Below are positions 32,451-43,690 of a stretch of 64,000 nt of DNA, one piece after another (the stretch's first letter is position 1; each line of letters begins with the position of its first letter). Position numbers and translations under genes: made by a program. The stretch lies in NCBI GenBank assembly GCA_948144175.1, contig CANXME010001453.1, forward strand, positions 868,001-932,000, in the 5' to 3' direction. The notes under the pieces were generated by a model. It saw nothing but the letters and a program-made list of their open reading frames with translations, searched no databases and had not been told where the DNA came from. Source of the DNA: Closterium sp. NIES-65 (taxonomy: Eukaryota > Streptophyta > Zygnematophyceae > Desmidiales > Closteriaceae).

Positions 32451-33365
32451 TGGTGAATGTGATCGAAGCGCAGGGGAACGAGGTCGATGAGTTCCTGCGA
32501 ATCGCCGCTGTAGTCGGAAATGTCAAAGTCGAGGATGTATACCCCGTTCTCGCAGTGCGCTCGTCTGATTTGCTTGCGTGCCTTGTTCAGCACGGTGTAG
32601 TGAAGCAGGATGTCGCGCGTCTCGGGGTTGGTGCTGAGATAAACTATGCAGTCCATGAGTTGCGCCGCCGAGAGGAGATTAAAGCGCAGGTTTTGCACAA
32701 TCAGCACGTCGTTCAGCGTGATGTGCGTCCTGCTCCCTCGAGCCTTGAGAACAACGATTTCTTGTGCACTTGCGCGCAGACGTATGTAGTACGGCACGTA
32801 TTATAGGTCACGGCGGGAGTGGGGACGGTGCTGGATATGTGACGCCCAGAGCCCACCATATGCTGCCCACAGCAGCTATCCAAGTACCACGTGATGTAGC
32901 GCCTGTTGTTGTTACGTGCGAGCAGCGCCAATTGCGGAGTAACGATGCGCGGTGTATCAAAATTGAGGAACTGTTCGCGCGAGATCCATTCGATTGGAGC
33001 TGCCCGCGTATCATTTATGTGCAGGGGGCTTTCAAACAGCGGGACTGGGAGATTCCAATTCTGTTTGTTGTCGTCGCTGAAGTCGTGGCGCGTGCTGAAA
33101 AGATTGTTGTTCGAGAATGCTTCGATTGGGTGGTGGGCTGGCTTAGGTGACGGCGAGCGCACAACAGGACTACGCGATCCGCTTGTCATTGTCATGTTGC
33201 CCATGACGTTGTGGACGATGGCAGTCTGTGACGTCTGCTGCTGCTAATGCTGAACCCTTGGGTTCAGGTTGCGTGATGCGGGTCGGTGCCCTTGGGCTTG
33301 ACGCGTGTCGTTTCGTGCGTCTTGTAGGCCGGACAAGTTGCTCGAATTGGTTTGGCGAGGGCGAG
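32441..33365 (-). pseudogene. E7 gag end and protease
   Basis: YITWYLDSCCGQHMVG (about 32890) is the copia retropepsin site, with Cys for the usual Gly after DS, probably inactive. Then LNDVLIVQNLRFNLLSAAQL, the usual protease end, after one frameshift near 32715. The N-terminal part is Ser/Pro/Asn-rich gag. Confidence 0.78.
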
Positions 33366-33738
33366 TGTGAGGATCTGGGATCCAGCTCAGAAAAGATGAT
33401 TCAAATTGAATTGAATGATCACCTGGGTACAACACGAGGCTATATATAGGCTCGACACAAGGCCCCGTAACCAGGTGTTACGCGAAGGTTCCGCGGGTCG
33501 CGAAGCGTCCCGAATAGATCCTTACCAAATTCGGTAGAAGGCAATTCGGTGGCAACCGAAAAGCCAGAATTCGGTGCACGCAACCTAGCTCGGTGCTATA
33601 ACTATAATAAAATATAGGAAAGCACCTAGCCTAGGAAATCAAGCAATTCATGCATGCATATGATTATCCTATGCTAGAAATAGCATGATAAACTAGAGGC
33701 AAGCAAGCATAGCTGGCATAAGCCGTCGTACTCTCACA
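33366..33738 (-). repeat. 3' LTR of G2
   Basis: 373 bp, TGTGAGGATCTGGG...GTACTCTCACA. GGCTATATATAGGC (about 33450) is a strong TATA-like box in both orientations. About 14 differences from the 5' LTR by hand count. Confidence 0.93.
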
Positions 33739-33751
33739 CGTCCCCCCCTCA
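33739..33751 (-). promoter_or_regulatory. G2 polypurine tract
   Basis: Sense TGAGGGGGGGACG ends at the LTR start, overlapping the TGA stop of Pol. Confidence 0.8.
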
Positions 33752-34897
33752 AAGCTGGGTGGCGTGAGATACACCCTGCTTGACAAGATAGTCCTTGAGA
33801 GCACGGCGTGCGTTGCCCATATCAGCTTCTGCAACCCAACTGTCCTCAGTGGGGTCGTATCCCTTCCAGCGTATCAGGAACTCGAGGGTCTTGCCACCGC
33901 GACGCTGATGGGTGAGAACGCGCTCTATCTCGTACTCGGGTTCATCCTGTATGAGAACAGGTGGTGGTGGCGGTAGCCGCCGTCCCTGGAACTGTTGGTT
34001 GGGGTCCTTGTAGGGCTTTAGTAGCTGGACATGGAAAGCGTTGTGAAGCTTCCATGTATCTGGTAAGCGCAAGCAGAATGTAACTGGTGTCACCTGTGCC
34101 TCAACAAGAAAAGGACCACAGAAGCGAGGCCGGAGCTTGGATGGGAGGTGAGACAGGTTCAAGCTGCGCGTGTCAAGAAGCACCTGATCTCCGACTGCTA
34201 CTGAGTGATCACGTCGCTGACGATCGGCATACTGCTTCTGGGAGTTTTGCATCGTTGTGAGACATCGCTGAGTCTTCTCCCATAGCTGCTGCATGGTGGT
34301 GACGAAGTCATGTGCGGCTAGGACGTATGCCGGTGTGGTTGGCTGCTGTAGTGTGAGTGGTTCCCGTCCGTAACACAAGAAGAAAGGAGTTTTCCCTGTG
34401 GCCGCATGTGATACGTTGTTGTAAGCGAACTCTAGGGTCGGTAACTGTGTGTCCCAGTGGCTGACGTCGTCCTTGCAAGCTGTGCGCAGTAACTGTTCAA
34501 CCACTTGATTGAGTCCCTCTGTCTGTTCGTCAGTCTGGGGGTGGTATGCTGAAGACATTGCAAGCTTTGTCCCCAACAGTCCCATGAGCTCCTTCCAGAA
34601 CTTACTGGTGAATTTGGGGTCTCTGACTGAGATGAGTGTAGCGGGGATGCCGTGGATGGTGATGATGCGGTCGAAGAAGAGTTGAGCAGTTGCTTCAGCT
34701 GTAGCTGTGGCGTTGGTCGGTATGAAGTGACCCATTTTGGAGAACTTATCGATCACCACGAGGATGGAATCATGTCCCCGTGAGGTCGAAGGAAGCCCTG
34801 TGATGAAGTCGAGGCTAACGGCCTGCCATGGCTGCTCCGGTACGGGTAGAGGCTGAAGTAACCCTGCTTTTTTCTGCTTGCTGCTCTTCATCCACTC
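33749..34897 (-). pseudogene. G2 integrase and chromodomain
   Basis: SLDFITGLP (Asp 1), SVRDPKFTSKFWKEL (Asp 2), SAYHPQTDEQTEGLNQ (Glu region, GQ changed to EQ), FVTTMQQLW, LRPRFCGPFLVEAQVTPVTF. C-terminal chromodomain: YEIERVLTHQRRGGKTLEFL and IRWKGYDPTEDSWV. The TGA just upstream (34898-34900) replaces the last zinc-finger Cys. In frame with the upstream pieces. Confidence 0.9.
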
Positions 34898-35584
34898 TCA
34901 CGTGTCGCAAGAGGTGACGAACTGCTGCACGTTTGCTGCCATCCTGGGCCAGTAGTAATACTTTGCTATCCCTGCTAACGTCTTGTTGCTCCTGAAATGT
35001 CCCGCGTATGGTACGTCGTGAAACTCCTCCAATAGGATCTGCCGTAGCGGGGCGTAATTCGGTACCCAAATCTTTCCTGAACCCTTCCTTACAGCTAAGT
35101 CTTTCTCCCACTGTAATAGCTTCTTGGTCTGTGCTGTAGCAATCTCTGCGTCCACGGAGTACCCATGTTGGAATAGACCCTTGAGCAGAGGGTTCATCCT
35201 GTTGAGCTGGATGCCTGCTACATGTTCGGAGCGGCTCAACGCGTCTGCCTTGTTGTGTAGCCCGGGCTTGTAGACGATGTCGTAGTGGAAGTGAGTTTCC
35301 CGGAAGTCCACCCACCGCACCTGTCGTCGTGAGAGTGTCGGCTGTGACTTCAGGTATTTGAGACTGCCGTGGTCAGTATAGACTGTAGTCTTGGCTCCCT
35401 CTAGGTAACACCTCCACGCTTTGAAGGCTATGACTATCGCTAAGGCTTCCTTGTCGTGAATGGGGTGGTTTAGTTCTGCTCCGTATACTTTCTTACTGAG
35501 GTAGGCGATGGGCTGCGATCCGCGTCCGTGATCCTGCATCAGTACTACTCCGACTGCTTGGTCACTAGCGTCTGCTTCCACCAC
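34898..35584 (-). pseudogene. G2 RNase H and integrase zinc region
   Basis: VVEADASDQAVGVVLMQDHG opens RNase H, with VYTDHGSLKYLKSQ and HNKADALSR completing it. The H2C2 region is HDVPYAGHFRSNKT...CDT followed by TGA, where G1 has CDTCQRMK: TGC has become TGA. Confidence 0.88.
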
Positions 35585-37132
35585 CTAGTCCTTATCTGGA
35601 TCCGGCAAGATGAGTACTGGCGCTGTAGTCAGTGCTGTCTGTAGCTGCTCCATGGCTTGCTGATGAAGGGTATCCCATTTGTAGGGCGTATCCTTTTTCA
35701 GTAGGTCGGTTAGTGGCGCTGCTATCTTAGCGTACTGTGGCACGAACCTGTTGTAGTAGTTGGCAAAGCCTAGGAACTGCTTTAACTCCTTCACGTTCTC
35801 AGGTACTTTCCACTTCTTGACGGCTTCGATCTTCCGTGGGTCCACGTGTACGCCCTCGGCACTCACCATGTGCCCGAGAAACTGCACCTTCTTCAGGGCG
35901 AAGTCGCTCTTTGTCAGCTTCACGTAGAACTTGTTTTTCCGCAGGATCTCGAACACCTTCCGCAGATGCTCCACGTGCTCCTTCATGTTCTTGGAGTAGA
36001 TGAGAATGTCGTCCAGATACACCGAGTGGGACGCACCACTGTCCACTAGGGTCTGGAGGCGACGCCCGTTGCAGATCACCTCGAGTACTAGTGGTTGCTG
36101 CTGCTCCGAGTATCCGTAGATGGTATCGCTTATAGGATCGTAGGGTACGTCGAATATGTTATCCCTAGGTCTTGCGCTCAAAGATGCAGCTTTAGTATCA
36201 GTTTTCAACTGAGAAGGGTTAGAAGGATTTATCCGAGGCGGATCTGGCTTCTCTTGGGCCTGGAACCTTCCACTAAGCCTTTGCAGCTGTGTAGGCTTCA
36301 TATGTGGGGAACAAGGAGCCTTTAAACAGTGCTGCTGGGAGAGAATATTAACTCCTCGGAACGCTCGACCCGTATTAGCGCTCTGGAGTAGGGTCCCCAT
36401 AATACCCGGTACCGGTTTAATTTCTGACTCTCCCTTAATAAAGGCTTGAAACCCACGAGAAGTAATATTCTTACTTGTGGGGGTATACGGCTGGAGTTTC
36501 CTGGTCGGTGCAGGGTCTTGTTTCGCGGATCCTCCATTAGTCTCGGCGATTTCCCCTGGTGCCGGCTGGTCGTGACGTTTTAAATTTGCGCCACCATATT
36601 CTCCTTTTTTCGCCCTCTCCGAAGTTGCCACGTTGTCCGTTTTCTGCTTCGGAGGTGCCGCACTGTTCTTGTCCTTCAGCTCCACACACCTTCTCTCCAT
36701 TTTCCAACACGCCAAGATACGATATCCTGTAGCGCCGCAAACTTTGCACGTCTCATTATTTGCTAGCCGTTGCTCCACATCGCCCTCGTCGTTCTCCATC
36801 GGGTCGGCAATCATGGGTGGTGCCAAACGCCCCATGCCACTAGTTGGCTTGTTGCATCGTGTTCCGTAGTAGCTACTGTTCAACGTGTCGAACTGTTCGA
36901 TCAGTGCTGCCGGAAACTGCGCCCACGTCCCCTCGCCTTGGACTCTTCTGTTGTTGATCCACTCTAGAGTTGGGCCTCGTAACAGTGTTGCTGCGAGCCG
37001 TATGCGCATTGCGTCTTTTGTCGGGGTCGTGCATCTAACGGCTTCGAAGTAAATTTCGAGTTCAGCTACAAATCGACGAACGTCGTTTCTTTTTACTGTA
37101 GGATCGAACGCCTCCGGTAGCCTCAGCTTCAC
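35585..37132 (-). pseudogene. G2 gag and protease fused in frame to the RT palm
   Basis: 515 codons. Gag: MKLRLPEAFDPTVKRNDVRR, LLRGPTLEWINN. Knuckle CKVCGATGYRILAC has Tyr for His. LQTLVDSGASHSV is the protease site and continues at once as [15 protein letters not shown] of RT. The protease body, RT fingers and motifs A and B are deleted, yet the frame is kept. Then VQFLGHMVSAEGVHVDPRK and FANYYNRFVPQYAK. Ends at TAG (35585-35587), after which the frame resumes. Neither protease nor RT can work. Confidence 0.9.
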
Positions 37133-37773
37133 TGCTTCGGAATAACTGTAGCTGCTGCCGTTGTCGCATGTAGAATTGTTGGTGTAGCCGCTGCTGCTGC
37201 TGCTACTGTTGTCGCCGCTGCTGTGGCTGTTGCCGACTGGTTCGCAAGGAGTTTTTCGGGTCGTGGGAGCGCCGCATGTATTTGCTTATGCTCAGCACGT
37301 AACTCCGCGATTTTCTATACTGAAATATCTCCTTTTCCCTCCATTTGGCGATTTATAGGAAGATGCGCGACGAAAATAATCAAATTCTAGGTGCTGGTCG
37401 ACTTACTGCGAGTCAAATTGACTGTAGAATCGACGAGCGCGAATTCTGTAGGTTGCGTAAATCTCCCTTAGGCGAAATTCGCGTCCGATCTTGGCCGTTG
37501 AGGAGAAAATCGATCCGACGCTCCAAATTCCACCTTTTTTGGGCGAAATTCTCTGGGCCGTTGAGATGAAACTCGATCGAACGGTCGAAACTCCAACCTT
37601 TCCACCAATAAATCTGAGGGGTGTTCGAAAACCGAATCGAGGGGGACTTAGAAAAATTGTGCGGAACTGGTTTTACATACTCGTATCGGCGCTTTCGTCG
37701 TCGCCCCCGCAGTTTTTACAGGTCGGAACTAAGCGGTTGAAGACCTCGCGTGTAAACCCGCTCTGATACCAAG
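37133..37773 (-). other. G2 leader and primer binding site
   Basis: Part of the gag N-terminus may lie at 37133-37350 in decayed form. TGGTATCAGAG (37761-37771, sense), two bases from the LTR, is the initiator Met tRNA primer site. Confidence 0.75.
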
Positions 37774-38146
37774 TGTGAGGATCTGGGATCGAGCTCAGAA
37801 AAGATGATTCAAATTGAATTGAATGATCACTTGGGTCCAACATGAGGCTATATATAGGCTCGACATAAGGCCCCGTAACCAGGTGTTACGCTAAGGTTCC
37901 GCGGGTCGCGAAGCGTACCGAACAGATCGTTACCGAATTCAGTAGAAGGCAATTCGGTGGCAACCGGAAAGCCAGAATTCGGTGCACGCAACCTAGCTCG
38001 GTGCTATAACTATAATAAAATATAGGAAAGCACCTAGCCTAGGAAATCAAGCAATTCATGCATGCATATGATTATCCTATGCTAGAAATAGCATGATAAA
38101 GTAGAGGCAAGCAAGCATAGCTGGCATAAGCCATCGTACTCTCACA
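37774..38146 (-). repeat. 5' LTR of G2
   Basis: 373 bp, same ends and TATA-like box as the 3' LTR. Followed by the target duplication GCGAG. Confidence 0.93.
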
Positions 38147-38151
38147 GCGAG

Positions 38152-38574
38152 ATCGGAACTTGCATCCATCTGCCGTCGCTCTTCTGTGTTGTCGGCGTAG
38201 AAGGCAAGGCGTTCCCGGTCTCGTCATGGTGCTGGTCACTGCTGGTCCATATGCCTCTGTTCGACGAGAATGGCAGCGCATAGGGCGGCCTCCGAGATGA
38301 CCCCCTGATTTCGGAAAAGCTCTTTACAGGGCCGCCACTCTGGGCTGAGCCCTTGGAGTACGATATTCACGAAAATCTTCTCCGAGATCGTGCTCCCTGG
38401 TTTCGTTATTTGATTGCGTAAGCTCCGACAGCGAATGATGTAGCTGTTGGCCTTCTCCACTGGGGCCATTTTGGTCTCTAGTTGCTGCTAGAGTAAGCGG
38501 CTTGATGAAACCGAATCTTTTGGTTGGTACACGCTGTTCAGGTGGCGCCAAGCGTCGAGGGCTGGAGCGGAGGT
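38152..38574 (-). pseudogene. E7 gag middle part
   Basis: DAWRHLNSVYQPKDSVSSSR, then MAPVEKANSYIIRCRSLRNQ, ISEKIFVNIVLQGLSPEW and VISEAALCAAILVEQ: the UBN2-type copia gag. TAG at 38488-38490 interrupts LL*QQLE. It joins the N-terminal part at 59077 when E11 and one copy of its target duplication are ignored (KTT then SAPALDAW). Confidence 0.8.
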
Positions 38575-38609
38575 TGTCAAAACTAAGGAACAAGAATGGA
38601 TCAACTAAC
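38575..38609 (-). repeat. E11 3' LTR, outer part
   Basis: TGTCAAAACTAAGGAACAAG...ACTAAC matches the start of the E11 5' LTR (58954, TGTCAAAGCTAAGGAACGAG). Ends with the E8 duplication CTAAC. Confidence 0.82.
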
Positions 38610-38734
38610 CGTGAAGAAATGAGGAATGAATTGACTAGGTGAGATGTGGGTGCAAGTAGAAAACCTAGAAATGTTGTACCCCATATTGTCTACCCCACTA
38701 CAGCCTACACAGACTATACCATATGAGTTTGACA
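38610..38734 (-). repeat. 3' LTR of E8
   Basis: 125 bp. The outer TG is CG here. Followed by CACCCCCATAGGCAAAGTGGGG, the polypurine motif on the minus strand. Confidence 0.9.
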
Positions 38735-39085
38735 CACCCCCATAGGCAAAGTGGGGGAGAACAAGAGGTCACAAGACCAGTCAAGCAAAGCAAAGCAAGC
38801 TCAGGGTGGATCACAAAGTCACCACACATTCCGAGCACAAGTTCAAGGCCACAAGGCCAGTTCACATGCAAGATCATATATAAAGGTAAACAAGCAAGTG
38901 CAAGTATAGAAAGATCACAGTACAAGAAAGGTCAAGAAGTGAGCAAGTGAGGCCAAGTAGGCACAAGACCTAGCATCGTACAGCAGCGCTGATGATCACA
39001 AGGCGGAAGTGCCTTGGTAAAGATATCAGCAGTGTTGGCCTGACACGCCACGTTAGCAAGGCGCAGCTAACCACGTTGCTGTAGC
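38735..39085 (-). other. E8 3' UTR and decayed RNase H end
   Basis: The TADIFTKALPPCDHQRC-like end is readable near 39000-39045 in a shifted frame. The rest is UTR with no ORF. Confidence 0.6.
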
Positions 39086-40430
39086 TCACGAGCAAGGAAT
39101 TAGCGAAGAGCAATGTGCTTCGCTGTGCTCCAATCTGTGCTCCCCACACAAGGCCAGCATGGCCTTGTTGTCGACGTACAGAACTGGAGGAGAACGAGGC
39201 GGCTCTCCTAGATTTGTCAGCAAGTAGGTGAGCCAGCGTAGCTCCTGTGCAGCCATGGCCCCCGCGTAGATCTCAGCCTTACAGCTGGAGCCGAGAACAG
39301 AAGAAGAGCGAGTAGCCCGCCACGAAACAGAGCCGGAACCAAGGCTGAAGGTGTAACCCTGTGACGACCGCTGTGTAGCCTGGTCGTCAGCCCAAGAAGC
39401 GTCAGCGTGACCTGTGAGGACCACTGAACGCCGCCCTCCAAGCACTAGCCCCATGCCCGACGTACTACACAAGTAGCGCAACACCCTCTTCGCTGCAGCA
39501 ATGTGCTCTAGTTGGTGTCTCCCAGGAGCAACATAGCGTGCGAAGATGCTAAGAGGGAAAGCAAGGTCAGGTCGAGTGCAGGTCATCAGGTACATGAGGC
39601 AGCCAACAAGCTCTGGGTACGGGCCACTCGGCTCTACGTACTCATCCGAAGGCAGAGCTGAGAGCGAGTGGCGAGTAGACAGAGGAGTGGCCTGAGGTGA
39701 GGAGTACGTGAAGTCGAAGCACTGAATAACCTGCTGCACCATGTGTGACTAAGTCAGGGTAATGGTGCGCTGTGCTCTGTCCCGGGTGATTTGCAAGCCA
39801 AGGTAGCTGCGCATTTCACCCAGGTCTGTGCACGTGTGTCTCTTCTGCAACTCGGACTTCACGTGGGCGAGTCCAGCAGTGTCAGCAGTGGCAAAGACCA
39901 AGTCGTCGACGTACACGAGGATGTAGAATGGCGGCAAACAGGTGTCGGTGCGTAGAAATAGCAATGGGTTGGCAGTAGAAGGAGCAAACCCAAGAGCCGC
40001 TAGCGTAGTCCTCAGTGTGTCGTGCCACTCACGGGGTTCCTTGCGGAGACCGTAGTCGGGCCGCCCGAGGCTCCACTGGGTACCAGGAGGAAACAACCTT
40101 GTGAAGCCAGGTGGGCGGCGCAGCTAGATCTCCTCGTGCAGGCTGCCTTGTAGGAAGGTTGTGCTGAAGTCAAGAGAGTGAAGCTCGTAGTCGCGCTGAG
40201 CCGCTATGTGCAGCACCACATGAAGAGTGGTCATCTTTAGGTTGGGAGAGAAGCTCTGAAAGTAGTCAACTCCCTGCCGCTGATTGAAGCTTCGAGCCAC
40301 CTAACGCGCCTTGAAGATAGGCGGAGAACCCGACGGCCGCTTCCCCTTAAAAATCCACATGCCACTGACGATGTTCGCCCCAGGTGGGGGAACCTCGTCG
40401 ACGTAGGTGCCTGTGGACTTCCTGGAAGCA
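39086..40430 (-). pseudogene. E8 reverse transcriptase and RNase H
   Basis: LVYVDDLVFAT (YVDD intact), LGLQITRDRAQRTITLT followed by TAG (39749-39751) where others have TQSH, then GHADASWADDQATQRS and SSCKAEIYAGAMAAQEL (Cys-Lys for Cys-Glu in the RNase H acidic motif). Another TAG replaces Trp in EEI*LRRPPGF near 40125. The N-terminal RT part is frameshifted around 40240-40340. Confidence 0.85.
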
Positions 40431-41967
40431 ATCTTTGCGACGATGGCTGTCTACCAGTGTGAGGATTAGGGACCCTCGATCGCCTCAGCGTACGATCGAG
40501 GAGTCGGGATGTCTGGTGCATCCGGGTCTCCCTTAGGGGCAATCAACGTGGACACGAGATGAGGCAAAGCAGCAACAAAACACAGGAACTCCTCCTGCCT
40601 GTCCTCAAGGACGTCCGTGCCAAGAGCACACTCACGCCCGATGGACGGAGGAGAGACAGACTCAGAGTGAGTAATAAGACTGGCAGCGTAGTCTAGACGA
40701 CAGCAAGCAGCAAAGTCGACAAGCTCAGCAACCAAGGCAGACACAGCAGTGGACTCAAAGGAAGGGTCAGAGACAACAGTAGCCAGGAGACGCGTGACAG
40801 TAGGACTAGCACCACGAAGGGAGTCAGACTCTGGGTCAGCAAGAACAGGAAGCGAGGACTTTGGAGGAGACGGCAACGGGACACGCAGAGGAGCAATGGA
40901 AGGCGCAGTGCCATCTGGTGTGTGCCTGGGACTGCAGGAGGACGCGAACGCGGAGCACGACTACTAGTGCGAGCAGCACGAACAGGCGACACAGGATGAG
41001 ACGTAGGCTCACGACGCTCAACAAGACCTCCAGTAGGACCAGTATAGGGAGAAGGAGCAGGCAGGGTGGAGGCGGGCTGTAACTGTGACTGCGACTGGAC
41101 AGGCTGTGGACACTCTAAAGGAAGGAGCACGACCAGTAGAGGGCGGGAGACCAAGCACCTGCTCAAGGAGCGGAACGAAGTACGGCCGCGGCCGCGCAGC
41201 GCCTCCAGAATCAGCAGGGACAGCACCAGTACCCCCAGCGGCAGCACCAGCGCCAGCAGCAACTCCAACTCCAACAGCGCCAACTCCAGCACCCTCAGAA
41301 GCACCAGCGCCCGCAGCACTTCCAGCGCCAACACCCCAAGTAGCTCAAGCTCCAGCAGCTCCAGCTGCTCCAGCTCCAGCAGCTCCAGCAGCACCAACCC
41401 CAGCAGGACCGCCAGCTCCAGTACCGCCAGCAGCTCCAGCAGTACCTTCAGCAGGATCAACTCCAGCAGCCCCAGCAGCACCCCCAGTCCCAGCAGCTCC
41501 TGTACCGCCAGTACGATCACCTCTTCGACCAGTGGCTCCAGTAACTCCAATGCCGACCCCAGGGTCAGCAGCAACAGTAGCACCTCCAGCTCCAGCAGCA
41601 CGGCTCCAGCGCCGGGCAAACAACTCGCCAGCTCCTGTGGAGAGGGTAGCTCCCGCCTCGACGAAGCACCCTAAGGGCCCCCAAACCCAGCACCGCCAGA
41701 GGCCAAACGAGCAGACCCAGCACCCCCAGGCTCCGCACCCCCAGGCTCAGCACCCCCAGGCTTCGTACCCCAAGGCTCCGCACCCCCAGGCTCAGCATCC
41801 CCTGGCTCCTCACCCACAGGCTCCGCACCACCAGACTCAGCACCCCCAGGCTCAGCACCCCCAAACTCAGTAACCCAAGGCTTAGCAACCCTAGCAGTAC
41901 CAGAGTCAACAGCTACCTTGACAGGCTCGACTGCGTCTACGTGGGACACACCAGACGGGGCAGGACC
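40431..41967 (-). pseudogene. E8 linker
   Basis: ALGTDVLEDRQEEFLCF and DAPDIPTPRSYAEAIEGP precede RT. Upstream are Gly/Ala-rich repeats and GGAEPGGAESGGAEP pentads (41700-41880). Frame changes are frequent. The opposite strand gives long PQAQHPQ-type ORFs that are only shadows. Confidence 0.75.
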
Positions 41968-43060
41968 CTAACGGGGGAGAGGGTCTACCCGAGGGGGATC
42001 TGGCGCAAGGAAGAGCGGCGGCGGAGGGAGGGGCGCAGTGCGGTAGGGGAAGAGACGGTAGTAAGGCACCGACTCGTCAATGGTGACGTACTCGGAGGAC
42101 AGAACACGAGATGGGGTGGTAAAACTGCCAACCAGGCGCGTCAGGGGGGAAGCAAAGGAAGACGGAGGGAACCGCACGGGGGGACAGCTTGTCCGAAGAC
42201 AAGTCGCGGACAAACGCCCGAGATCCCCAGACCTGAAACACAGACGCAAGGTGGGGGAGGTCTCTGGCAAGGAGACCCGGGGCTGAAGATTGATCTGATG
42301 CGCTGGGTACTGAACCGCAAACGGCCATAGAAAATGGGGAGCAGCCGCATGGATCATGAACGTACGAGCAACGTCCATGACCATGCCAATGTGGCGCTCA
42401 GCAATCCCATTTTTCTGTGGAGAGGCCGGAAGCGTGAAGGTCTGGCGGATGCCCTGTGCACGACAGAAGGCTCCCAGAAGGGCAGAGGAAAACTCCCCGC
42501 CTCTGTCAGAGTGCAGACGCAGAACAGGAAAGTCCGAGCCGAAACTCTCTCTGAGCTGGAGACGAGCTGCGCGGATCCAGTCGATCAACACCGCACTGAC
42601 GTCACCCTTGCTGCGCAAGGGGAACACCGTGGTGTAACGCGAGTAGTCGTCATCCACCAACAGGAAGTAACGCTAGTGATCCTGGCCACGGACGCGGGCG
42701 GGGCCCCACACGTCCATGTGAAGAGTCTGCAAGCGGAGCCTCTGTCGGAGGAAACTCGGAGGAGTGAGGGGCGGCGCGCTGCCGCCCCTCGACGCAGGGA
42801 ACGCAGGTAAGGGCAGGCCCTGGAGGGAGGGGAGGGAGGGACCGGGGGAGACCAGAGACAAGGTAACGGGAGGCCATGCCTCGGAGACGAGGCAGGGAGG
42901 GGTGACCAAGGCGGTGGTGCAAGAGGAGAGTCTGGTGGGACAGGAGACGACACGAACAAGGGGCAGACTCAGGACCAGACCTGGACGCTGCAGTAAACAC
43001 CTGACCCGGCGCAGCTACCTGACCAGACTAAGCAACCGGAGGAGACTCAGTAGTCAGAGT
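41968..43060 (-). pseudogene. E8 integrase
   Basis: LLLHHRLGHPSLPRLRGM with CVPCVEGRQR, then a frameshift near 42730 just before LHMDVWGP (Asp 1). The other frame continues VDDDYSRYTTVFPLRSKG, LHSDRGGEFSS (Asp 2), SPQKNGIAERHIGMVMDVAR (Glu). All catalytic residues survive across two frames. Confidence 0.87.
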
Positions 43061-43690
43061 GTACAGGCTTTAGACCGCCTGACAGGTAAACGTGGCCAAG
43101 TGACGGCCCGTCCGAGCACACGTATAGTGGGTCACGCGCTGACTCGCAGGAGTGAACTGGTCAACCCCCCCATCCTGTAGATCAGCACCACTCACCAAGT
43201 TCGTAGAGAACGAGGGGATGTAGAGACCTGACAGGGTGTTAGAGGGGGCCGCCAGACACGGTAAGACAGTGGAGAAGCGAGCAAGGACAGGACCCCCAAA
43301 GGGGTCTGCCAGGGAGACCGCAACTGGCCGACTAAGCGGCATAAGCGTGGTGCGGTCTCGAAAGAAGGAGCGGGAAGCACCCAAGTCAAGGGTGAAGGTG
43401 TGTAAGGCCTGAGCCGACGTGGTACGTGAGAGAGCAGACTCACCAGCACCTGGGGCAGCAGACGCACTAGCACCGAGAGCAGCAGCATACCAGCACCTAG
43501 AGCAGCAGCCTCAATGCCCGCGTCAAGCGGAACACACAGGTAACAGTCACCCTCATCACTAGTAGACACAACATACATGGCAGCAAGAATGGCATCATAA
43601 TCTTGATCAAAGATAGCAACCCCCGACCTAAGCAGCTTGCCCCAGCGGGGGATCTTAGTGGGGTCAGGGAACTGGAGACGCCAAGCATCT
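43061..43690 (-). pseudogene. E8 protease
   Basis: Active site reads DLGASRSFF: Ser of DSG is replaced by Leu, so activity is unlikely. Frameshift near 43480; TAA at 43070-43072 and a TAG shortly after. LSGLYIPSFSTNLVSGADLQ is the conserved protease C-part. Confidence 0.82.

Larger units (their letters stand above)
30441..33365 (-). mobile_element. copia retrotransposon E7 (third lineage), 3' part of a split copy
   Basis: Gag end, protease and integrase on the minus strand. RT and RNase H are lost at the E6 junction. G2 separates this piece from the next (38152-38574), and E11 separates that from the gag N-terminus (from 59077). The three pieces join in order once the insertions are ignored. 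Confidence 0.8.
33366..38146 (-). mobile_element. Ty3/gypsy chromovirus G2, complete ends, internal deletions
   Basis: 373-bp LTRs at both ends and an exact GCGAG duplication (33361-33365 and 38147-38151). Primer site and polypurine tract are intact. Gag-Pol lies in one frame with two in-frame stops and an in-frame deletion fusing protease to RT. Related to G1 (same RNase H, integrase and chromodomain sequence). It inserted into the E7 gag. Confidence 0.93.

Noticed and set aside
41085..41873. 262-codon Pro/Ala and PQAQHPQ ORF on the plus strand
   Set aside because: Antisense of the E8 linker repeats; no independent support.
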